Below, in pieces: positions 1-5,254 of a DNA stretch of 9,669 nt (position 1 is the stretch's first letter; each line of letters begins with the position of its first letter). The translations under genes and the position numbers were made by a program. The stretch comes from an uncultured Clostridia bacterium (GTDB lineage Bacteria > Bacillota > Clostridia > Oscillospirales > Acutalibacteraceae), in assembly GCA_945869905.1 (NCBI GenBank), contig CAMBQD010000022.1, positions 1 to 9,669 on the forward strand, in the 5' to 3' direction. Below the pieces are notes generated by a model that worked only from the letters and a program-made list of their open reading frames with translations, ran no database searches and was not told the origin of the DNA.

Positions 1-285
1 GCTGATAATTCTTAAAAGCTTTATATTTTTGTTATCAAAAACAATTTCTCTTTTTATATTGATTAAAAGCTTATCAATACAAATCAAAGCAACATAACCT
101 GCAGGAACTATTGCATAAAAAGGACCCATAACATATTTTCCAAGCTCAGAAAGCATATTTATCCTGTTATTGCTGTCATACTCCTTAATCAAAAAAGGTA
201 AAACAATTACTGCCGCACCTAAAAGCACATAGCATATCCTTACAATTGCCTGAGTCAGCAAAACCGATTTTTCCTTATTCCACAT
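1..285 (-). CDS. DUF2975-like membrane protein, 3' end cut by window edge
   Basis: My translation from ATG at 285-283 stays open for 95 codons to the window edge, so the C-terminus is missing. The start is well supported: AAGGAGG at 294-300 sits 8 nt upstream, and a consensus promoter lies just before it. Two hydrophobic segments are visible, at about residues 9-34 and 57-74. They are followed by a charged stretch and the pattern IVFDNKNIKLLRIIS, which resembles the 'PF-x-x-xN-x-xxLR' motif that follows the second helix in DUF2975 proteins (usually about 150-160 residues with four helices). No biochemical role is established for that family; members often neighbour a small HTH regulator, which could lie beyond the window. 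The family assignment is by remembered pattern only. The gene is separated from the upstream operon by a terminator and is its own transcription unit. Confidence 0.6.
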   Translation of the reverse strand, partial: MWNKEKSVLLTQAIVRICYVLLGAAVIVLPFLIKEYDSNNRINMLSELGKYVMGPFYAIVPAGYVALICIDKLLINIKREIVFDNKNIKLLRIIS

Positions 286-320
286 AGAAAAATCCTCCTT
301 GATTTACAATTTCTATCTAA

Positions 321-348
321 ATTATATCCATAATTTATCGTTTGTCAA
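321..348 (-). promoter_or_regulatory. Sigma-A-type promoter of the DUF2975-like gene
   Basis: On the minus strand a perfect TTGACA (343-348) is separated by 16 bp from a perfect TATAAT (321-326). The predicted transcription start is near 314, giving a leader of roughly 28 nt before the ATG at 285 with AAGGAGG inside it. The region just upstream of the -35 (about 349-385) is almost pure A/T with A- and T-tracts, compatible with an UP element. No operator-like palindrome is evident. Confidence 0.8.
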
Positions 349-387
349 TAATTTTTTATTATTTTTCGTAAATTTTTATTTTTATGC

Positions 388-416
388 AAAAAAATAAGAG
401 CAGGATAACCTGCTCT
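388..416 (-). terminator. Rho-independent terminator of the mreB-like/cobO/ecf operon
   Basis: Minus strand: a perfect 8-bp stem AGAGCAGG / CCTGCTCT (397-416) with a TTAT loop, followed by TATTTTTTT (388-396). It lies 15 nt after the stop codon at 432 of the last, interrupted reading frame. That position supports the view that the ancestral last gene ended at 432 and not at the internal stop at 555. It insulates the DUF2975-like gene from the operon. Confidence 0.9.
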
Positions 417-431
417 GAAATATTTATTTAA

Positions 432-680
432 TTATGCTAAAAAGACAAAGGCAAGGACTATATCTATGGCAAAAAGCACCAACGACACAGCGCCTAAAAT
501 AAAGGCTGTTTTAATTTTCTTTGCACACTGAGGATTTATTTTAACGACCTGTGTTTAAAAAACAAAGAAAACGGCAATACCCATTATACCAAAGGCGGGA
601 CATATTCCCAAGGTACAAACACCCAGTATTGACATTATCACGGCAAATTTTGACAGCTTAGTAATCATATCATTATTCAT
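432..680 (-). pseudogene. Small two-helix membrane protein interrupted by in-frame TAA
   Basis: ATG at 680-678 overlaps the stop of the S-component gene (ATGA, 677-680). GAGGTG about 6 nt upstream makes it a normal translationally coupled start. The frame encodes 41 residues with one hydrophobic helix (about 12-41), then meets TAA at 555-557. Reading on in the same frame gives 40 more sense codons: a short polar linker (TQVVKINPQCAKKIKTA), a second hydrophobic helix, and a TAA at 432-434 just before the operon terminator. The simplest reading is an 82-residue helical hairpin protein with a nonsense change at codon 42. No usable start with a ribosome binding site precedes the second half. The helix-polar loop-helix layout vaguely resembles DUF4190-type proteins, but I do not recognise the family. 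A functional 41-residue single-helix peptide, or a sequence error, are the alternatives. Confidence 0.7.
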
Positions 681-1372
681 AATTTCACCTCATTTGAATA
701 AATACCGTATTTTGTTTGCAGTCGGTTGATTTTTTTTACAAATGCCTCACCGAATAAAAACAGGAACACAGCCGTTGTTATACCAAACACAAGGCTGAAG
801 GGAACGCCTGCACCATATACTGCAAGCACTGAGGGCAACGACAAATCTGCCGACAACATCAAAACAGAGCTCATATCAACTATAAAGCCGTACAGAGCAA
901 AGGTAAGCAAAAATCCCACAAAAGCAAGTCCAACCTTATTTGCCTTAATTCTTTCAAAGACCATTCCGGAGATAAAGCCCACTAAGCCAAGTGCAACCAT
1001 TTGGAAAGGAGTCCATATACCCTGACCGAAAATGAAATTGGAAATAAAGGCGGAAAAGGCACCCACAAGGTATCCTCTTTTTGCACCAAGACAAACACCG
1101 CTTACCACTACAACTGCACCGATGGGCTTAACCTGAGGTATAAGATAAAACACAGCCCTTGACACAACGGCAATTCCGATTAGGCTTGCAATCAGTGCAA
1201 TTTCACGCGCATTGGGCCTGCTGTTTTCAAAGGAAAAGAAAAACGGCAGCATTGATATTAAAAGGACTGCAACGCATATCAGATAATAGTTTTTGCTTGG
1301 ACTGAAAATCTGCCACAAAACCGTCGCAATCAAGCACAGCATTGCACAGATAAAGGGAAAAATCTTTTTCAT
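677..1372 (-). CDS. ECF transporter S-component (substrate-binding membrane subunit), possibly corrinoid-specific
   Basis: The 231-residue integral membrane protein is the likely substrate-capture subunit of the energy-coupling factor importer encoded directly upstream (EcfA, EcfT). An S-component-like core runs from about residue 55 to 210. It includes the loop KPIGAVVVVSGVCLGAKRG (82-100) and the conserved-looking SNFIFGQGIWTPFQM (111-125). The core is preceded by two extra helices (about 4-22 and 29-48), giving roughly eight helices where classical S-components have six. The start is ATG at 1372-1370, overlapping the ecfA stop by 4 nt with GGAGG about 8 nt upstream; the stop overlaps the next small gene by 4 nt. 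Substrate cannot be read from sequence. The corrinoid adenosyltransferase in the same operon makes cobalamin or a related corrinoid the best guess (CbrT-like role), but this is inference. Another vitamin or metal remains possible. Confidence 0.8.
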   Translation of the reverse strand: MKKIFPFICAMLCLIATVLWQIFSPSKNYYLICVAVLLISMLPFFFSFENSRPNAREIALIASLIGIAVVSRAVFYLIPQVKPIGAVVVVSGVCLGAKRGYLVGAFSAFISNFIFGQGIWTPFQMVALGLVGFISGMVFERIKANKVGLAFVGFLLTFALYGFIVDMSSVLMLSADLSLPSVLAVYGAGVPFSLVFGITTAVFLFLFGEAFVKKINRLQTKYGIYSNEVKL

Positions 1373-2829
1373 TCCAAATCCTCCGCCGATACGGCACAGC
1401 TAAGATATGATTTGGTAATACGTCTTATCTGCGTGGTGTAATAATTTAAAGAGCTAAGCACCTGCCGTCTTTCACCGGTTATGGTAATAAAGGAGTCGGA
1501 CAGAAAGGAAACATAGTCAGACACATCCCCCACAAAATCCAAATCGTGTGAAACAAGTATAATCGTTTTGCCACCCTTAGCAAGATTTTTTAGGTATGAT
1601 ATCAGCGATTTTTTTGAAAAGGCGTCAAGCCCCTTTGAAGGCTCGTCCAAAAGGAGTACGTCAAAGCTTTGCTTGGAAATAATGGCAAGGGCAAGCTTTT
1701 GCATCTGTCCTCCGCTTAAATCATAGGGATGTTGACTTAAAAGGTCAACCAAGCCAAATTTTTCGGCAGCGGAAATATCTATTTCCTCACCCACGGTATC
1801 CTTAGTGAAAAGGTATTGAGGATTTTGAGGCAGATATGAAACGGTTCCATTTACCTTAACCTTGCCGCTATATGCTTTTTTTATTCCGGCAATGACCTTA
1901 AGCAATGTTGTTTTGCCACTGCCGTTGGCGCCGATAATTGAATGTATTTTACCCTCATAGGCGGTAAAGGAAAGACAGGACAAAATATCCCTTTCATTTT
2001 TGCCGTAGGCAAAGGTAATATTTTTTAAAACAACCGACTGAGATGTGGGCATACCCCTTTGAAGTTTTTTTTCTTCAAGCCCCTTTGCCAAGGGTATGGA
2101 GGCCTTTACGGTCAGGGGACGCTCATCAAACATTGAGGTATACAGAGGGAAATACTCAAGAGCCTTTTCATTGTATTTTAATTCATCGGGAGCACCGTTT
2201 AAAAGCACCCTGCCCTGCTCCAAAACAACAAGCCTGTCGCAAAAATCAATTATTCCCTCTGAGGTATGGGAGGAAATGATTACAGTAACGCCCAATTCCT
2301 CATTAACACGCTTAAGCAGATTAATTACCTGCATTGTTGCCTTAGGGTCAAGCTGAGCCAAGGGCTCGTCAAGAATAACTGCGTCGGCGTCAATCATCAT
2401 TGCCGATGCAATGGCAACCGACGCACGTTCGCCTCCTGAAAGCTCGGAAATCCTTTTATCAAGTATATCGGAAAGATTAAAGAATGATGAAGCCTCACCT
2501 ATTTTTACAGCAATCTCATCATTTGACATTTTCATATTTTCCGGTGCAAAGGCAAGCTCTCCCCTGACATTTTCCGCTACAAAGGACACGTCGGGATTTT
2601 GCAAAACAAAGCCTGTGTGAGCTGATTTATCCTCAACCCTGCCTGTTACCGTGCCAAAGGGTGCAAGCTCCTTTTTTAACATCTTAAGCAGTGTTGATTT
2701 GCCGCTGCCTGTTTTTCCCATTAGAAGAACAAAATCTCCCCTATTGATAGTGATGCTTACGTCATCAAGTGCCCTTACACTGCATTTGGGATATGTAAAG
2801 CTTAAATTTTCTGTTTTAAATATAACCAT
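1369..2829 (-). CDS. ecfA: Energy-coupling factor ATPase, fused double ABC domain (EcfA-EcfA')
   Basis: A single 486-residue protein carries both ATPase halves of an ECF importer, which powers the EcfT/S-component complex at the cytoplasmic face. Domain 1 has Walker A GKTGSGKS (38-45), Q-loop Q77, signature LSGGE (130-134), Walker B VILDEP (151-156) and switch His188. Domain 2 has Walker A GANGSGKT (300-307), Q335, signature LSGGQ (371-375), Walker B LLLDEP (392-397) and His428. A linker of about 40 residues joins them, and a short C-terminal tail follows about residue 450. All catalytic elements look intact in both halves. I chose ATG at 2829-2827 because GGGAGG (2837-2842) lies 7 nt upstream; an in-frame TTG at 2844 would start before that site and is unlikely. 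The gene overlaps the end of ecfT by 28 nt and the S-component gene by 4 nt. Many ECF systems use two separate ATPase genes; fused forms are known in Bacillota. Confidence 0.93.
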   Translation of the reverse strand: MVIFKTENLSFTYPKCSVRALDDVSITINRGDFVLLMGKTGSGKSTLLKMLKKELAPFGTVTGRVEDKSAHTGFVLQNPDVSFVAENVRGELAFAPENMKMSNDEIAVKIGEASSFFNLSDILDKRISELSGGERASVAIASAMMIDADAVILDEPLAQLDPKATMQVINLLKRVNEELGVTVIISSHTSEGIIDFCDRLVVLEQGRVLLNGAPDELKYNEKALEYFPLYTSMFDERPLTVKASIPLAKGLEEKKLQRGMPTSQSVVLKNITFAYGKNERDILSCLSFTAYEGKIHSIIGANGSGKTTLLKVIAGIKKAYSGKVKVNGTVSYLPQNPQYLFTKDTVGEEIDISAAEKFGLVDLLSQHPYDLSGGQMQKLALAIISKQSFDVLLLDEPSKGLDAFSKKSLISYLKNLAKGGKTIILVSHDLDFVGDVSDYVSFLSDSFITITGERRQVLSSLNYYTTQIRRITKSYLSCAVSAEDLE

Positions 2830-3656
2830 CTCATATCCTCCCAAAGGTCAATGGCAAGGGGCATAAGTGACAATGCCGTAAATATAATAAATCCAAGTGG
2901 TGAAAATTCCTTCATACATATAACCGGTTCAAAAATAAAATCAGCCCTGCCCGTAATTTTTAAGGCGCAAACACCTGCAAACAGCAAAATAATTACGGCT
3001 ACACAAAAACCGTCTTTAAAGGAAAATCTGTATTTGGAATAGGCGGTTCTGCCCTTGCCGAAGCCGCGAGCCTTCATAGAGTCTGACACCTGTATGCTCT
3101 CCTCAAGAGTCATTGTTAAAAGAGCGGAAAAATTTGAAATGCTTTTTTTCATTTTACTGCTTCCGTCATTAATAAGCATTCCGGCATCGTTAATTTCAAC
3201 TGCATTTTTCTTAAGTCTGGGTATAAAGGAAAGCACCATTGAAAAAACAAGAGCACAGTTTGGTGCAAGCCTGCCGAATACCGACAAAAAGCGTTCCGAG
3301 GTCAATACCGAAGAACAGCAGGAAAGCCAAGTGATAACAGACAAAAACATCATACCCTGACAAAAGCCGTAAAAAAGACCCTCCAGAGTAAAGCTCATAT
3401 CAAATGCCGTAAAAAGAACAGTTGTACCGTAATGTGTAAAAATCATATTAAACACAGCCGTAAACAACAAAACAGTCAAAAGAAATTTGAAAATATAGGA
3501 AAACGCATTCTTGCCCTCAAGCCTTACTTTATAAAGCACTGCGCAAAGCAGACTCAGTGCAAGGTAAGCAGGATTAAATAAAAGCAGAGAGGAAATTATT
3601 ACTGCTGTAAAAAAAAGGAAAGTAACCTTTGGATTAAATTTTGAAAACCTATCCGT
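2802..3656 (-). CDS. ecfT: ECF transporter transmembrane scaffold EcfT, apparent ACG start
   Basis: EcfT links the S-component to the ATPases. Reading from 3656 gives 284 residues, near the usual length (about 265). The N-terminus (DRFSKFNPKVTFLFFTAVII, residues 2-21, then a second helix with FNP) matches the conserved start of the family. Several hydrophobic helices are followed by the cytoplasmic coupling region TLEESIQVSDSMKARGFG, whose Ala-Arg-Gly motif (about 196-198) contacts the ATPases, and by C-terminal helices ending in WEDMRW. The stretch between the preceding in-frame stop and residue 40 has no ATG, GTG or TTG. AAGGGAGG (3664-3671) is followed after 7 nt by ACG at 3656-3654, exactly where a start is expected. 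The first ordinary start, GTG at 3539-3537, has no evident ribosome binding site and would remove 39 conserved residues. ACG is therefore either a rare non-AUG start, a damaged ATG, or a sequence error. It follows cobO by 28 nt. Confidence 0.85.
   Translation of the reverse strand, partial: TDRFSKFNPKVTFLFFTAVIISSLLLFNPAYLALSLLCAVLYKVRLEGKNAFSYIFKFLLTVLLFTAVFNMIFTHYGTTVLFTAFDMSFTLEGLFYGFCQGMMFLSVITWLSCCSSVLTSERFLSVFGRLAPNCALVFSMVLSFIPRLKKNAVEINDAGMLINDGSSKMKKSISNFSALLTMTLEESIQVSDSMKARGFGKGRTAYSKYRFSFKDGFCVAVIILLFAGVCALKITGRADFIFEPVICMKEFSPLGFIIFTALSLMPLAIDLWEDMRWLYLKQKI
2837..2842 (-). promoter_or_regulatory. Ribosome binding site that sets the ecfA start
   Basis: GGGAGG on the minus strand lies 7 nt before ATG at 2829-2827, inside the last codons of ecfT. 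It rules against the in-frame TTG at 2844-2842, which abuts and precedes the site and would leave it inside the gene. Confidence 0.85.
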
Positions 3657-3663
3657 AAAACTA

Positions 3664-3671
3664 CCTCCCTT
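3664..3671 (-). promoter_or_regulatory. Ribosome binding site pointing at the ACG start of ecfT
   Basis: Minus-strand AAGGGAGG is a strong Shine-Dalgarno in the 28-nt gap between cobO and ecfT. Counting 7 nt downstream lands on ACG at 3656-3654, which is in frame with the whole EcfT N-terminus. No ATG, GTG or TTG lies within usable distance in that frame. Confidence 0.85.
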
Positions 3672-3684
3672 AAAATGTATTTAA

Positions 3685-4149
3685 TTAAAACTCAATTCCC
3701 CTGCGGGCTTGTACGCCGTTATCGTAGGGATGCCTGATTTTTTCAAAATAAGTAATATAATCAGCCTTGTCAAAAAGCTCTTTAACTTCACTGTGTCCCG
3801 TAATTATAACCTCTGCCTTAGAATTACATATCAGGCTCACAGCGGTATTTACAGGTATAAATTTATCCGTAATATCAAGAAATTCGTCAAGTATAATCAA
3901 ATCCGCGTCGGAGCCTTTAACATATTCAACTGCCGAATCAATCCAACTGCAATAGGTGTCATCCGGATTAAAGGGCAGGCTGTCAGGAGAACTGAATATT
4001 TCAAAGGGCAAAGCACTTAGCTCGCTTGATTTGTTATCCTTAAGAAACTGAACAAGCAAAACCTTCATTCCTGCGCCATTAGCACGCATACCTGCGCCCA
4101 GAGCACTTGTAGTTTTTCCCTTTCCGTAGCCGTAATAAATATGAATCAC
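3685..4149 (-). CDS. cobO: Corrinoid adenosyltransferase, CobO/CobA/BtuR family (compact)
   Basis: The predicted enzyme transfers the 5'-deoxyadenosyl group of ATP to cob(I)alamin or cob(I)yrinic acid a,c-diamide, in the cytoplasm. The 154 residues follow the family order. The N-terminal P-loop GYGKGKTT is at residues 7-14, followed by LVQFLKD (32-38). A Walker-B-like LIILDEF lies in the middle, an ITGHSEV strand corresponds to the usual 'LTGR' region, and the hallmark C-terminus RHPYDNGVQARRGIEF ends the protein. It is somewhat shorter than typical members (about 170-200), mostly in the middle, and has Tyr8 where the P-loop usually reads GNGKGKT. The start is GTG at 4149-4147, overlapping the stop of the actin-like gene by 4 nt (GTGA), with GAGGTG 8 nt upstream. 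Lying next to an ECF importer, it fits salvage of an imported corrinoid. Family membership is clear; the exact substrate form is not. Confidence 0.88.
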   Translation of the reverse strand: MIHIYYGYGKGKTTSALGAGMRANGAGMKVLLVQFLKDNKSSELSALPFEIFSSPDSLPFNPDDTYCSWIDSAVEYVKGSDADLIILDEFLDITDKFIPVNTAVSLICNSKAEVIITGHSEVKELFDKADYITYFEKIRHPYDNGVQARRGIEF

Positions 4150-5174
4150 CTTGTGCGCACCTCTTCCTTGGTTTTAAAGGAATAGCCGTATTGGTCAAGT
4201 ATACGCATTTTTTTGAGAGCCGCCTCACATCCCTTGGATACGCAAAGGCTGGGTCTGACAGGGATTGTAACATCAAGTGAAAGTGCCTTGCTTATCAGTG
4301 TATCAAGGCCGTAAAGCTCCGCCATACCGCCGGTAAGCAAAACACTGCTGTTTGTAATATCAGCCACAAGCTGAGGTGAGGTTCGCTCAAACAGTGCCTT
4401 TGCCGCAGAAGTAATTTTTTCAAGCTGAGGCTGAAGGCAGTTACATATTTCATTGCCTGTTACCTCCACAGACATAGGCAAGCCGCTTGATACATTTCTG
4501 CCCTTGGCAGTAACGGTTATGTCTGTAACACGGGGTATTGCACTGCCTGCGTTGATTTTTATTTCCTCAGCAGTTCTTATACCCACAAGAAGTCCGTAGG
4601 TGTCACGCAAATATTTAACAATAGCCTCATCAAAGGTATCGCCTGCAATCTTAAGGGTTTCAATCTGGCTCATTGAGCCCTGACTGATAACCGCCATATC
4701 CGTTGTACCTGCACCTATATTGATAACAAATACACCGCTGGGATTAACAGGGTCAACGCCTGCGCCGAAGGCAGAGCAAAGTGGCTCTTCAATCAGGCAT
4801 ACAGACCTGGCACCTGCTGATATCAAAACGGAAATCAGCGTCCTTTTTTCCACATCCGTGCTAAGTGACGGAACAGAAGCAACCACCCTTGGTCTGAATA
4901 TGGTTTTTTTCAGCACCTTATTCATAAAATAGCGCACCATCTGACAGGCAAGTGAATAATTGCTGACTGTGCCGTCAATGATAGGCTGGATAACACTGAC
5001 GCCTGCAGGCTCCCTGCCCTCCAAATAATAGGCTCTTTTACCGGCATAAAGTATTTTTTCACTTTCAGTATCATAGGCAACGTAGGACGGCTCCTGCAGA
5101 ACAACGCCCTTACCCACAACAGATATAACTATTGAGCTTGTGCCCAAATCTATTCCCAAATCATAACCGAACAT
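4146..5174 (-). CDS. MreB/Mbl-like bacterial actin paralog with variant nucleotide site
   Basis: The 342-residue protein spans the whole MreB fold, a filament-forming ATPase normally guiding cell-wall synthesis at the membrane. Phosphate-1 loop LGIDLGTSS is at 6-14 (usually DLGTANT). RVVASVPSLSTDVEKR (96-111) matches the MreB 'VPSGIT-x-VE-x-R' segment. IEEPLCSAFGAG (128-139) keeps the catalytic Glu region, GDTFDEAIVKYLR (178-190) and RTAEEIKINAGSA (200-212) are strongly MreB-like, and the adenosine motif LLTGGMAEL is at 279-287. In phosphate-2, INIGAGTTD (151-159) has Asn152 where MreB has Asp (DIGGGTTE). No mreC/mreD follows; instead the gene leads an operon with cobO and an ECF importer, overlapping cobO by 4 nt. 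The start ATG at 5174 has AAGGAA 7 nt upstream. It is clearly MreB superfamily but probably not the main morphogenetic MreB. I leave the symbol empty because it looks like a divergent paralog. Confidence 0.88.
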   Translation of the reverse strand: MFGYDLGIDLGTSSIVISVVGKGVVLQEPSYVAYDTESEKILYAGKRAYYLEGREPAGVSVIQPIIDGTVSNYSLACQMVRYFMNKVLKKTIFRPRVVASVPSLSTDVEKRTLISVLISAGARSVCLIEEPLCSAFGAGVDPVNPSGVFVINIGAGTTDMAVISQGSMSQIETLKIAGDTFDEAIVKYLRDTYGLLVGIRTAEEIKINAGSAIPRVTDITVTAKGRNVSSGLPMSVEVTGNEICNCLQPQLEKITSAAKALFERTSPQLVADITNSSVLLTGGMAELYGLDTLISKALSLDVTIPVRPSLCVSKGCEAALKKMRILDQYGYSFKTKEEVRTR

Positions 5175-5207
5175 AAAAACATTCCTTATAAAAAATACAA
5201 TATGAAT

Positions 5208-5236
5208 ATGTTACTTTAAAAAAAGAATAATGTCAA
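5208..5236 (-). promoter_or_regulatory. Predicted promoter of the mreB-like/cobO/ecf operon
   Basis: In the 80-nt gap after recD2, the minus strand has a perfect TTGACA (5231-5236), a 17-bp spacer and TAACAT (5208-5213, four of six matches to TATAAT). The expected leader is about 27 nt, too short for a cobalamin riboswitch. I saw no convincing terminator for recD2 in the gap, so read-through from the repair operon is possible. Confidence 0.65.
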
Positions 5237-5254
5237 GAAATAAGATATTAACAA

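Noticed and set aside
552..563. Programmed frameshift at the T-run beside the TAA in the small membrane protein
   Set aside because: The T-run is out of phase for a standard -1 heptamer, and the continuing sequence is in the same frame as the first half, so a frameshift would not restore it.
726..1025. Plus-strand open frames such as 726-1025, 2043-2279, 3055-3360 and 8194-8478
   Set aside because: Each lies opposite a well-supported minus-strand gene, encodes low-complexity or unrecognisable protein, and lacks family motifs.
2830..2844. In-frame TTG at 2844 as the ecfA start (five extra residues)
   Set aside because: The strong GGGAGG at 2837-2842 lies downstream of that TTG and is spaced correctly for the ATG at 2829, where the conserved MVIFKTENLSF begins.
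3537..3539. GTG at 3539 as the ecfT start
   Set aside because: No evident ribosome binding site precedes it, and it would delete 39 residues that match the family's conserved N-terminus and first helix.
5175..5254. Terminator for recD2 in the gap before the actin-like gene
   Set aside because: There is a T-rich run but no convincing GC-containing stem before it.
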